Assembly: GCA_965224535.1 (NCBI GenBank)
Contig: CBDCZR010000043.1
Span: forward strand, 1-64,000
Reading direction: 5' to 3'
DNA length: 64,000 bases
Source of the DNA: JBCDHN01 sp965224535
Lineage (GTDB): Bacteria; Verrucomicrobiota; Verrucomicrobiia; Verrucomicrobiales; DEV007
The notes under the pieces are model-generated. The model was not told the origin of the DNA, did not search any database, and was given only the letters and a program-made list of their open reading frames with translations. Both the position numbers and the translations under genes were made by a program. Below, one piece after another: positions 25,697 through 35,058 of the stretch (position 1 is its first letter; every line of letters begins with the position of its first letter).

Positions 25697-27455
25697 CTCC
25701 TAAGAAGAAGGGGATGGGGCCGTTGGCTTGGGCCGCGTTGGTTGGGCTGCTGGTGTTGGTGGCAGGTGGAGCGGTGTGGTTTTTGCAGCAGAAGACTGGG
25801 GAATCGTCGCAAATCGTGGCGGATTCGACCGATGAGTCCGATCACCCAGTCATGGAAACCTCCTCCACGATACCCGATTCCCACTTCACCCAAGCCGTCC
25901 GCCCCGGCAAACTCCGCGCGATTGGAAGCCCGATCGACCTCTCCGCCGCAGAGCCCTTCGACGACTTCATCCAGGTGGAACTCTGCGGCATCGAAGACGG
26001 CAAATGGATCGCGCTGCGCCAAAACGGGCAAATCGTCGCCTCCCAGGCAGGGATGTATCCCAGCGGACTGCGCGATGTCGCCAAAATGCGCCGCGTCCGC
26101 ACCACTCACACCGGTTTCCGCTTTTTCTTCGTCCTGCGCGATGGCTCCATCCGAGGCAGCGAACCGAAACTCGACAACCAGCTGCCTGCGAGTCTCAAAC
26201 CCGCGGCAGACATCGCCACTGCCTACGTTCACGGTGGCGACGCCTATCATCACGGACTCGCGCTGCACCCGGACGGGAGCGTCTCGACCTGGGGCACCCA
26301 CTACGAGGATAAAACCTGGAAACGCCCTCCTGCCGAGGCGTTGCGCGATATCGTGGCTGTTGCCGCGGCCCACGAAACGGCCGCAACCATCGGCAAGGAT
26401 GGCCGGATGCACTTCTTCGGCGCGGAAGAGCACCGCGTTTTCCAGCCGGAAGACGGAGGCCGCGCCTTTGCTGCGCTCGGGGACTACTCCAACCCCGGTC
26501 AGTTCTTGATCGCGACCGATCGGCCGGGTGGATTGTTTCTGCGCGACCCGGCGGGTGAGATCAAGCCCATCGGCATCACGCGCTTCGACAGCCAGTCCAC
26601 GGTGGATCGCCTTTCTGACCCGATTTGGTGTTTTCGCACCTCGGAGGGCTGGGCTGCCCCCTCCAATTATACCCAAAGGGCTGAGGTGGATGCGTTGTTG
26701 GCGCAAATCCCGTCTGGAGTGGAAGTTGCTCGCATGTTCCGCACCCCGCCACAGCGGTTTGCGGCCGGAACAGGGGTGAGTTTTGCGCTGTGGATCGAGC
26801 CAAATGCCGAAACCGCGCCTACCGCGCCGGATTTCGATTTCACTCAAATCGAATGGGATGAGGGCGAGGATTTGTTGGCGCTGGCAGACCCAGCCAAAGC
26901 TGGCAAACCGAATGTTTGGTCCAGGTTGAAAACTGGTGCCCTCTTAGCCGACGGAACTCAGTTTCAAGCATCGAAGGGAAATCGTGGGATCAACTACGCC
27001 GGCACGTGGGCGAGCGGAATACTGCCCATCGAAGCGCCGGTGTCCGAACTCCCTTACCGGGTAGAAATAGATTTGGTGCGAGTCGGCCCTGATTATGAAA
27101 GCGCGAACATTTTCCTGCCGATTGGCACGCAATTTGTCCTGTTTCACCTAGACGCGAATGGCGAACGCTTCGAAGGACCAGTTTCAGACTGGCTTAAAAT
27201 TGAGCGCCAGTTTTCTCTGGGGCGCGAACGGCAGATCGCTTTTGAGGTTTCCAAAACAAACGATCCTGAGCGGATCCGCTTTCGAGTCGAGATTGACGGA
27301 AAAACCTATGCCGAAAAAGGAGTCGCTCCAAAGGAGGTGAAATATTTCCACGAGAAGTTTCCGTTTCAGGGAATCGGGCTTTCCCTGTTTCCGGGAGCCA
27401 AGTGGCGTTACGAGCGGATTACGCTTTTTCGGCTGAAAAACGCGGATCTATCCAA

Positions 27456-27483
27456 CCAAGAACTAAGTACGAAGAACCAAGAA
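27456..27483. repeat. in-frame 7-bp tandem repeats in the kinase extracellular linker
   Basis: Four heptamers, CCAAGAA, CTAAGTA, CGAAGAA, CCAAGAA, encode NQELSTKNQEQ between a beta-rich domain and the FGE-type domain. Related to the AAGGAAC-type arrays at 1154, 2233 and 3126. Confidence 0.8.
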
Positions 27484-29702
27484 CAAAATCGACTCATCTC
27501 CGAAATCCTCCTCGCCGCGACGAAGGACAACCCCGCCGTAAACTCCCTCGGGATGAAATTCGTCCCCGTCCCCATCATCGGCGGGCCGACCGATGGGCAG
27601 CCGGTGTTGTTTTCAGTCTATGAGATTCTCACCAGACAATGTCGTGAATTTGGGGAGCAGACTGGTGTTCGTGTTCCCCAAAACGCGTTTGGAAATCTTC
27701 CCTGTGCCCTGAACCATACGGAGGCTGTTCAATTTGCCGAATGGTTAACTAAACAGGAGCGTGAGCGCAATCTCATTCCTCAAGGTTGGAGGTATCGGCT
27801 TCCCACTGACCACGAATGGTCTTGCGGCGCACAAATTGGTCACCTTGAGAACTTCAGCCAGTCTCCCGACGAAAAGAACGGTAAACTAGGGGAAACTCAC
27901 CAGTGGAAAGGTGGATCTGGGAATTTTGAGAATGGGGACGGCCACACTGACCCGCATGAAGGGAAAGCAGGTATCGGAGAATACGCACCAAACACATTCG
28001 GGCTCTACGACTTCGGTGGGAACGCGTGGGAATGGATCAGCGATTCAACTTCAAATGGTGAAGAAAGCTGGATGCGAGGGGGCGGAGCGAATGATCCAAG
28101 TCGCAACAAAGATATTCGGCTAAAACGCCCGGTGTCCCATCGCTCGCCTTGGGCTTCGGTCGGCTTCCGCCTGGTCCTCGCCCCGGCAGAGGGAGTCACC
28201 GTTACCCCACTCGCGCACTCGCCTGAGCCGCCAAAAGTCGCCGAGCTCACCCAATTGCTCGAACGCACCGCCACCTACCGCGAGAAGGAGATCGAAGCGC
28301 CGTTTCGCGCGGATTTGGACAAACTCGCCACCGGTTATCTCGGCGGATTGGAGCGCGCCATCGGCAAAGCGGCGGATTCCGGCGATCTCACCGCGGTCAA
28401 CGCCCTGCGTGCCGAGAAAACCGCGGTCGAGGCGTTTCAAACCCAACTTGGCGAAGCAAAAGACGCCGTGCCGAACCTCGCCGCGCTCCCGGAATCCGCG
28501 CCCGATTCGCTAAAAACGCTGCGCGACACCTGGTCCAAAGCACGTCAAGGCCACGAAACGAAGCGAAACGCGGATTTGGCAAAGTTCGAGGCGGACGTCG
28601 AGACGTCGCTGCGCAATTTGGAGGCGGAATTGACCAAACAACGCCGGTTCGACGACGCCAAGGCGGTGAAAGCGTATCGCGAGGGGCGTAGCCGGAACAC
28701 TGAGTCGGCGGCTACCGGTTCTGTGCCCGCAGCCAGCGCGAAAGCTCCCCTCAAACTCGACCGTTGGCTGGAGGACCAGTTGGAGGACGGCGGGAAGCTC
28801 CGCTTTTTGCTGCGGCAGGGGAATCGCGAGTTCCACACCCGCTCGATTCAGGCCGACATGCGTGGCGAGGATTGGGTGGAAGTTCGCACGCATGGAAACA
28901 ACATTTTCGCTCGGAAAAGGCGCGGCCAAGCCTACCGCTTTCAGTGCAACATGAACACTGGTGAGTGGAGCAGTTTTGAGCTGGAGGACTTTGGTCGTTT
29001 TGGCAACCAGAGCCTGTGGGTCGACCGTCGCGGCGTGGTCCGCGAGTCGAACGGCACGGAGATGGGCGATTTCAAAAGGCTCCCGCGGCTATTTTACAGC
29101 AATTTCCTGATGTATTTGGCGGTTCACGAAGATGAAACGGTGCGTGTGATCCCGATTCGTGATGAAGCCAAGGGATTTCGCTTACCGCCCAAGGAGTGGT
29201 ATCGCGAAAGTGCGCAGGTGATGTTCCGTGGCGGTTCAGCGGCCGGACGGCACCTGGTTTGCGTGGGCTGAGTCTCCGGATTCCGCTCAAATCATTTCGG
29301 GAATCGGCCCCACTTGGGACATGGACTACTCCGCCCGAGGTGCTTTCGAAACCGGTGGCCACCTGAATTTGGCCTGGATCGAGCCGGATTTGGAGAAAAA
29401 GCCGCGGTAGCCATTCGTGGCGGCGGCCGGGCTCAGTCCGTGGCGGTTCATCACTCGGATGGCGCCTGGACAGCTTGGGGAACGCAGGCTGACGTGAACC
29501 AGAAGGTGACGGTGATTGGCGTGGCGCTGGATTTGGACGTTTGGAGCGATGCCGACGGCCAGCGCACACGATGGTGTGGGTTGAGCCGTAAATGGGAGCA
29601 GCGGTTTAGCCGACATTACAATTGGTCAAGGAAGAAAACCCCAGGATGCGAAGGCCACCACGACCGGTTGACGCCGCCGAGTCCGAACGCTAACCTGTCG
29701 CC

Positions 29703-30461
29703 GTGATTCCACCCGTAGAAGCGCCAATCCAATCCACACCTCCCATTTCTGAGGAAGAGGTGGATTGGGAAAACATCGCCACCGAGGACGACGAGCCCGT
29801 GGACAACATCCTATCAAGCCACCACATGCGTTGCTGGCACGAGCCGTTGCGGGACTCGTGGAAACCCGGACGCAAATTCATCTGCAACGCCAACGTCGGC
29901 GTGTTTCCTCATCCCATGGGGCAACCGCTGGTGCCGGATTTTTTCCTGAGCATGGACGTGGAGACCCCCGCGGACCTGGAATTGAAGGCCAACGACAAGC
30001 GCAACCGCTCCTACTTCATCAGCGAATACGGCAAACCACCGGATTTGACCATCGAACTGGTCTCGAACAAAAAAGGCGGCGAATTGACCCAGAAAATCAT
30101 CGATTACGCGGCGATGGGCGTGCGCTATTACGTCGTCTACGACCCCGGCCAATTCATCCAAAAGCAAATCGTGGCTTCCTACGAATTGGTCGGTGGGATT
30201 TACCAACTCATGCCGGCCCCTAACTTTCCCGCTCTTGGTTTGCGACTGGTGGAATGGGAGGGCGAATTCGAAAATTGTTGGCGGAAATGGCTGCGCTGGG
30301 CGGACATGGGCGGAAATTTCATCCCTTTCAGCAAAGAGAGCGCTAGTGTCGAAAAACAGCGTGCGGAAGTTGAAAAGCAGCGGGCGGAATCGGCCGAAAG
30401 GCAGTTGGAAGAGCTTGCGGCGAAATTGAAGGCCAAGGGCATCGATCCTGATCAGCTCTAA
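29703..30461 (+). CDS. Uma2/DUF820-family putative endonuclease, copy 1
   Basis: 252 residues from GTG 29703 (context CTGTCGCCGTGATTCC). The PD-(D/E)XK-like Uma2 core is visible: PLVPDFFLSMDVETP (acidic residue), KRNRSYFISEYGKPPDLTIELVSNKKGGEL (ExxxK type centre), and YAAMGVRYYVVYDPG. The C-terminal tail has two copies of VEKQRAE followed by LEELAAKLKAKGIDPDQL, a coiled coil. Uma2 proteins are very numerous in cyanobacteria and the PVC group; nuclease activity is predicted from the fold and not generally shown. It is one half of a tandem duplication. Confidence 0.85.
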   Translation: MIPPVEAPIQSTPPISEEEVDWENIATEDDEPVDNILSSHHMRCWHEPLRDSWKPGRKFICNANVGVFPHPMGQPLVPDFFLSMDVETPADLELKANDKRNRSYFISEYGKPPDLTIELVSNKKGGELTQKIIDYAAMGVRYYVVYDPGQFIQKQIVASYELVGGIYQLMPAPNFPALGLRLVEWEGEFENCWRKWLRWADMGGNFIPFSKESASVEKQRAEVEKQRAESAERQLEELAAKLKAKGIDPDQL

Positions 30462-30695
30462 TCCGTGGCCACGATTTTCGACCGAACAGACGGTGCTGGG
30501 CCGGGCAATTGCGCGCGCCTTGGGAAAGCCAGCGCTGGAGACTTCCTCAGGGCCTCTTGGCGCGAAGTCGATTTGACCGAATCGCGTGACTGGTTTGCCC
30601 GCCGACATTACAACGGTCAAGGAAGGAAACCCACCGGGATGCGAAGCCTCCGCCCACCGGTTGACGCCGCCCCATCCGAACGCTAACCTGTCAGC

Positions 30696-31538
30696 GTGAT
30701 TCCACCTGTAGAAGCGCCAATCCAATCCACACCTCCCATTTCTGAGGACGAGGTGGATTGGGAAAACATCGTCACCGAGGACGACGAGCCCGTGGACAAC
30801 ATCCTATCAAGCCACCACATGCGTTGCTGGCACGAGCCATTGCGGGACTCGTGGAAACCCGGACGCAAATTCATCTGCAACGCCAACGTCGGCGTGTTTC
30901 CTCATCCCATGGGGCAGCCGCTGGTTCCGGATTTTTTCCTGAGCATGGACGTGGAGACCCCCGCGGACCTGGAATTGAAGGCCAACGACAAGCGAAACCG
31001 CTCCTATTTTATCAGCGAATACGGCAAACCACCGGATTTGACGATTGAGTTGGTCTCGAACAAAAAAGGCGGCGAATTGACCCAGAAAATCAGCGATTAC
31101 GCGGCCATGGGCGTGCGTTACTACGTCGTCTACGACCCCGGCCAATTCATCCAAAAGCAAATTGTCGTTTCTTACGAACTGGTCGGCGGGATTTACCAAC
31201 TCATGCCTGGCCCGGATTTTCCCGCTCTTGGTTTGCGATTGGTGGAATGGGAGGGCGAATTCGAAAATTGTTGGCGGAAATGGCTGCGCTGGGCGGACAT
31301 GGGCGGAAATTTCATCCCCTTCAGCAAAGAGAGTGTCAGCGTCGAGAAACAGCGGGCAGAAGAGGAAAAACAGCGGGCGGAAGAAGAAAAGCAACGGGCG
31401 GAGGAAGAAAAACAACGTGCGGAAGAGGAAAAACAACGCGCGGAAGAGGAAAAGCAGCGCGCGGAATCCGCCGAACAGCAGTTGGAAAAACTTGCAGCGA
31501 AATTGAAGGCTAAGGGCATCGATCCCGATCAACTCTGA
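30696..31538 (+). CDS. Uma2/DUF820-family putative endonuclease, copy 2 with expanded coiled coil
   Basis: 280 residues, near-identical to copy 1 in the nuclease-like core (PDFFLSMDVETP, DLTIELVSNKKGGEL, YAAMGVRYYVVYDPG). GTG start at the same place relative to its upstream block. The tail has six EKQRAEE-type heptads instead of two, then LEKLAAKLKAKGIDPDQL. The longer heptad array extends the coiled coil by about four turn-pairs and may change oligomer state. Gene family role as for copy 1. Confidence 0.85.
   Translation: MIPPVEAPIQSTPPISEDEVDWENIVTEDDEPVDNILSSHHMRCWHEPLRDSWKPGRKFICNANVGVFPHPMGQPLVPDFFLSMDVETPADLELKANDKRNRSYFISEYGKPPDLTIELVSNKKGGELTQKISDYAAMGVRYYVVYDPGQFIQKQIVVSYELVGGIYQLMPGPDFPALGLRLVEWEGEFENCWRKWLRWADMGGNFIPFSKESVSVEKQRAEEEKQRAEEEKQRAEEEKQRAEEEKQRAEEEKQRAESAEQQLEKLAAKLKAKGIDPDQL
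31341..31466 (+). repeat. 21-bp coding tandem repeat, six units (EKQRAEE)
   Basis: Six 21-bp units encode (V/E)EKQRAE. The sister gene has only two. Third-position differences between units (CAGCGG, CAACGG, CAACGT, CAACGC, CAGCGC) show that the units have been diverging since expansion. Confidence 0.92.
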
Positions 31539-31723
31539 TCCGTGGCCACGATTCTCGACCGAACAAACGGTGCTGGACCGGCCAATTGTGTGCGCCTTGG
31601 AAAAGCCAGCGCCGTTCGCGACTTTTTGCGCGAAACCCAACCTTGCGCCACAGAACGTTCACCCGTCGCGGCGCAGTTGGCGCGATGATTCCGACGACGG
31701 AGGTGATGCAAGTGAGAATTCCG

Positions 31724-32677
31724 ATGATCACGCGATATTGGTCAATCCTCTTCGGTCTTGCCTTGGCCGGTTGCGGAGCGGATTCGCCGAATTACCAACG
31801 CGACGCCGCTAACCCGCTTCATGCGCAACTTTCGGGAGAAAACGCGTTCGTTCACGTCAAGGCTATGGTCGAAATGGGGCCTCGCCCCGCGGCGAGCCGG
31901 GCATTGGAAAAAAACCGGGTTTACCTGGAAAAACAGCTAGCCGCGCTGGGTTGGGACTCGCAACGCCAGGATTTTGAGGCGGAAACACCTATCGGGCCGG
32001 TGAAATTCAGCAACCTCCGGGCGCGATTCGCGGGTAGCGGCGAAAAACCGGCAAATTCCGCGATTTGGCAGCGTCGCGCCTGGATTTTGGTCGGCTCGCA
32101 CTACGATACCAAGCGCTTCACCGGCATCCGTTTCGTCGGCGCCAACGATGGGGCTTCGAGCACCGGATTGCTTCTGGAAATGGCGCGCGTCGCCGCGACG
32201 CGTCCGGAATTTGCCCGGCATCTGGAACTCGTCTTTTTCGATGGAGAGGAGGCATTCGAGCGATTCGACGAGAAAGACGGCCTCTACGGCAGCCGGCACT
32301 ATGCGCGAAAGCTCGTCCGCCGGCTCGACGACCAAAAGCGGCCCCGATACGTCGTAATTTTGGACATGGTCGGCGAAAAAAAGCTCTCCATCACCATCCC
32401 GGCGGATACGCCCAAGCACCTGGCCAACACGCTGCGTGAAGCCGCCGACGAACTCGGCACGCGGCAATATTTCGGCGTCTGGACCACGACAATCACCGAC
32501 GACCACATCCCCTTTCGCGACGAAGGCATCGATGCCATCGACATCATCGACTTCGACTACCGGCCCTGGCACACCGCCAAAGACACGCTCGACCAAATTA
32601 GCCCGCGCAGCCTGGAAATCGTGGGCCAGACGACGATCGTGTTTCTGGAAAAACTGCTTTCAAAGCGGGGGGAATGA
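31724..32677 (+). CDS. glutaminyl-peptide cyclotransferase-like M28 zinc enzyme, lipoprotein
   Basis: The ATG at 31724 gives a lipoprotein leader (YWSILFGLALAGCGADSPNY, lipobox LAGC); upstream in-frame starts only add unlikely residues. Zinc ligands of the M28 fold are seen: His in VGSHYDTKRF, Asp in ANDGASSTGLLLEMA, Glu in VFFDGEEAFERF. The end, TDDHIPFRDEGIDAIDIIDF then YRPWHTAKDTLDQIS, is typical of animal-type glutaminyl cyclases, which convert N-terminal Gln to pyroglutamate and may also act as aminopeptidases. Expected anchored in the outer membrane or periplasm. About 318 residues, a normal length. Confidence 0.85.
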   Translation: MITRYWSILFGLALAGCGADSPNYQRDAANPLHAQLSGENAFVHVKAMVEMGPRPAASRALEKNRVYLEKQLAALGWDSQRQDFEAETPIGPVKFSNLRARFAGSGEKPANSAIWQRRAWILVGSHYDTKRFTGIRFVGANDGASSTGLLLEMARVAATRPEFARHLELVFFDGEEAFERFDEKDGLYGSRHYARKLVRRLDDQKRPRYVVILDMVGEKKLSITIPADTPKHLANTLREAADELGTRQYFGVWTTTITDDHIPFRDEGIDAIDIIDFDYRPWHTAKDTLDQISPRSLEIVGQTTIVFLEKLLSKRGE

Positions 32678-32686
32678 CCCCGCGCC

Positions 32687-35011
32687 TCATTTTCGCGGCG
32701 TACGATTCGTTTCCGCAAGGTAACCGTCCAACATCTCCGTTAGCCGCTCTACCGCCGCTTTGGATTCCTCCCGCTCGGCGATGTTGGTGTTCTCGTTAGG
32801 ATCGGCCGCCCGGTCGAAGAGCACCCGCGCGTATTGCTTGACCCGGCCGGTGGTGCGAAATCGGCGCACGTCCGTCCATTGCGTGAGACGGTGCGTGGCG
32901 GTGGTGACGCTGTCACCGTCGTACATGCGCGAAAACGCGGCGTCTTTGGCTGGGAGCGCGGGATTCGCCAAATTCGCGGCAAAACTGGCGCCATCCAGGT
33001 TTTCCGGCTTAGGAAGCTCGGCAGCCTCGCAAAGCGTCGGAAACAGGTCGATCAACTCCACCAAACCCGCGCATCGGCCGCCTTTGGCCACGTTTGGCCC
33101 GTGCACGATCAACGGCACACGCAGGCATTGCTCGTGCAGCAGCTTTTTGCCCCAAAGCCCGTGCTCGCCCAGCATCCAGCCGTGATCCGACCACAGCACG
33201 ACGATCGTGTTTTGCGCCAAACCCAGCTCATCCAGCCGCCCTAACAGTTTACCCACCTGCGCGTCGATGTAGCTGATGCAGGCCAGGTAAGCGTGGTGCA
33301 AATCGCGCGCCAAATCCGCCGGCAGCGGCCCCTCCTGCGGCACCAGGGAGTAGTGGCGCAGCTCCTTCTCCGTCTCCGTCCACACCGGCCAGGCCGCATT
33401 CGGCATGCCGGGAGAGCGGCTGGGATTCGTGGGCATGGGAATCGTGTCAGGGTCGTAGCGCGCCCAGTACTGGCCCGGCGCGGTGAAGGGCAAATGCGGC
33501 TTCCAAAAGCCGACGGCGAGGAAAAACGGCTGCTCTTGCCGGCTAAGCCGCTCTAGGTCGGCCAAGGCGCGATCGCACAGTTCGCCATCCGGGTAGGCGT
33601 CGTCCGGAAGCTCGTGGCCGCGGCCTTCAAACGGCGGTCCGCGCTCCCGCCACGGCGTTCCTGCGCCGCGCCGCGTCATTTGTCGGCTCTCGTCCAAAAC
33701 GAAGCGTTTCACGTTGCTCGCCGCCGCCGGCCAGGGTGCTTCGCTCCAACTCTCGACGGCATCGCGCGTATCGTGAAACAGCTTGCCGCGGCCGACGGTG
33801 TGGTAGCCGTTTTGCTTGAAATGTGCGGGCAATGTTAGGGCGCCGGGCAGGTCGTGGCGAATCTCCGAGAACCAGTTGGCGAACCGTTCGCGCGTCGGCC
33901 GGCGCCCGCTCATCAGGCTGGATCGCGAGGCTCCGCAAACGGGAGACTGGCAGTAGGCGCGCTCGAACAAAACTCCGCCCGCGGCCAGTCCGTCGATATT
34001 CGGCGAACTCACGTGCGCCGCGCCGTAGCAACCCAGTTCCGTGCGCAAATCGTCGATGCCGACGAACAAAATGTTAGGGCGGCCGGCGGCGGGTTTGGCG
34101 GCGATTTTCGGCATCACCGCGGGTGCCCGCTCTTCGTAAAGCTTCGGCTGGAACCGGTCCGCGTAACGTCCGGTCGCCTGGCTCAAATCCAGATCCACCG
34201 CCAGCAACTTCTCCTCGCCGCGCGGCACGAATTCGACCAAATCGCCGTTGGGATCGACCACGCTGGAAGCGGAATTTTGCCGCTGCATCGCCCGGTTCAC
34301 GCTCACGAAGTAAACTGAGTTCTCCTCCGCGCGGCACACCATCGCCTTTTCGTAAAACGACTCGCCCCAGGCTTGCGGCGGCCTCGGTTCGAGGTGATCG
34401 CCACCGGTCACTTGCGGCTGAAAAACGATCTGCGCACCGCGCACCGCCGCCCAACGCACGGTTTCCGGGTAGCGCCAGCCTTCGTGGCAAACCGAGATGC
34501 CGAATTTCACGCCGCCAACGTCGAAAATTTGGCGCGTCCCGTCCGGCACGTAGTTTTCCGACTCGCCGCCGGGGGTGATCTGGTTTTTGGTCTGGTAACC
34601 AAGAACCTCACCGGAGGACGAAACGACCACCGCGCGATTTTCCAGGCCCAACGCGCTTTTCCACTCGATTCCCAGGATCGCGGTTACCCGATTCTTCGCG
34701 CAGCCCTTCGCAATTCGCTCCAGCGCGCGTTCCATCGCGGGTTGATCGATCGGAGGCAGGTTACGATCGGCGCCGCGCAGCCCCGGGAGGTAAGTTTCCG
34801 GGAAACAGACGATCTCGATTCCGCGTTTTGGGCATTCGGTTAGGGTGGCGAGCACCTTTTCCACGCCGGCCTCCAAATTCTCCGCCAATCGCAACGAAGC
34901 CAGACCAACGCGGACGGTTTGCGGCGATTTTTGGGTTTCAGCAGGCGCCGCCGATGCAATCGTTAAAAGCAACAAGCCGGCCGCAAAGTGGTGGATGGGT
35001 GGATTGATCAT
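32687..35011 (-). CDS. nitrilase-sulfatase fusion, secreted
   Basis: 774 residues with a signal peptide (FAAGLLLLTIASAAPAE). Residues 32-290 are a carbon-nitrogen hydrolase with the complete catalytic triad: Glu72 (CFPETYLPG), Lys142 (YQTKNQITP) and Cys175 (GISVCHEGWRYPE). Residues 312-770 are a type I sulfatase: metal-binding IDDLR, the formylglycine Cys360 in SPVCGASRSSLMSGRRPT, GKLFHD, WKPHLPF, and VLWSDHGWMLGEHGLW. The sulfatase resembles iduronate-2-sulfatase-like enzymes of polysaccharide loci. There is one continuous frame and no stop or start at the junction, so this is a genuine fusion and not two genes. Cys360 must be matured by a formylglycine-generating enzyme or an anaerobic sulfatase-maturating enzyme. 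Last gene of a seven-gene minus-strand cluster. Confidence 0.9.
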   Translation of the reverse strand: MINPPIHHFAAGLLLLTIASAAPAETQKSPQTVRVGLASLRLAENLEAGVEKVLATLTECPKRGIEIVCFPETYLPGLRGADRNLPPIDQPAMERALERIAKGCAKNRVTAILGIEWKSALGLENRAVVVSSSGEVLGYQTKNQITPGGESENYVPDGTRQIFDVGGVKFGISVCHEGWRYPETVRWAAVRGAQIVFQPQVTGGDHLEPRPPQAWGESFYEKAMVCRAEENSVYFVSVNRAMQRQNSASSVVDPNGDLVEFVPRGEEKLLAVDLDLSQATGRYADRFQPKLYEERAPAVMPKIAAKPAAGRPNILFVGIDDLRTELGCYGAAHVSSPNIDGLAAGGVLFERAYCQSPVCGASRSSLMSGRRPTRERFANWFSEIRHDLPGALTLPAHFKQNGYHTVGRGKLFHDTRDAVESWSEAPWPAAASNVKRFVLDESRQMTRRGAGTPWRERGPPFEGRGHELPDDAYPDGELCDRALADLERLSRQEQPFFLAVGFWKPHLPFTAPGQYWARYDPDTIPMPTNPSRSPGMPNAAWPVWTETEKELRHYSLVPQEGPLPADLARDLHHAYLACISYIDAQVGKLLGRLDELGLAQNTIVVLWSDHGWMLGEHGLWGKKLLHEQCLRVPLIVHGPNVAKGGRCAGLVELIDLFPTLCEAAELPKPENLDGASFAANLANPALPAKDAAFSRMYDGDSVTTATHRLTQWTDVRRFRTTGRVKQYARVLFDRAADPNENTNIAEREESKAAVERLTEMLDGYLAETNRTPRK

Positions 35012-35058
35012 GTCAGTTTGCGCGAATGGTAAGTTTCATCAGAACGGATTGAAAACGT

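Larger units (their letters stand above)
25042..29591 (+). pseudogene. giant Ser/Thr kinase, 3' fragment: kinase C-lobe, TM, propeller-like and FGE-type domains
   Basis: The sequence resumes at IVQIYDFG. The kinase C-lobe has catalytic loop YVHRDIKPANI and metal loop VGDFGLAK, then GTPHYAAPEQM. A heptamer-repeat linker (KSETRSPKSEI) precedes one transmembrane helix (MGPLAWAALVGLLVLVAGGA). Outside follow RCC1-like propeller segments (DGKWIALRQNGQIVAS, DGSVSTWG) and an FGE/SUMF1-type domain (NSLGMKFVPVPI, WRYRLPTDHEWSC, FGLYDFGGNAWEWIS, SVGFRLVLA). A coiled coil (AELTQLLERTATYREKE) is next. The open frame stops at 29271, yet homologous sequence continues in other frames: VQRPDGTWFAWAE to about 29400, then GGGRAQSVAVHHSDGAWTAWG to a stop at 29591. 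So there are at least three further indels, one by the five-A run at 29396-29400. Separated from its ATP lysine, this piece cannot be an active kinase. Confidence 0.88.
29600..31632 (+). repeat. tandem duplication, unit about 993 bp, each with one Uma2 gene
   Basis: Sequence from about 29600 to 30592 is repeated from about 30593 to 31632. The match includes the upstream block (CGACATTACAA, then GGTTGACGCCGCC and CGAACGCTAACCTGTC), the whole coding sequence, and downstream TCCGTGGCCACGATT. Gene starts are 993 bp apart. The second copy is longer because a 21-bp coding repeat grew from two to six units. The copies differ mostly by scattered substitutions, so the duplication is fairly recent. Confidence 0.92.

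Noticed and set aside
31341..31466. CRISPR-like regular repeat
   Set aside because: The 21-bp units are contiguous with no spacers and encode a heptad coiled coil.
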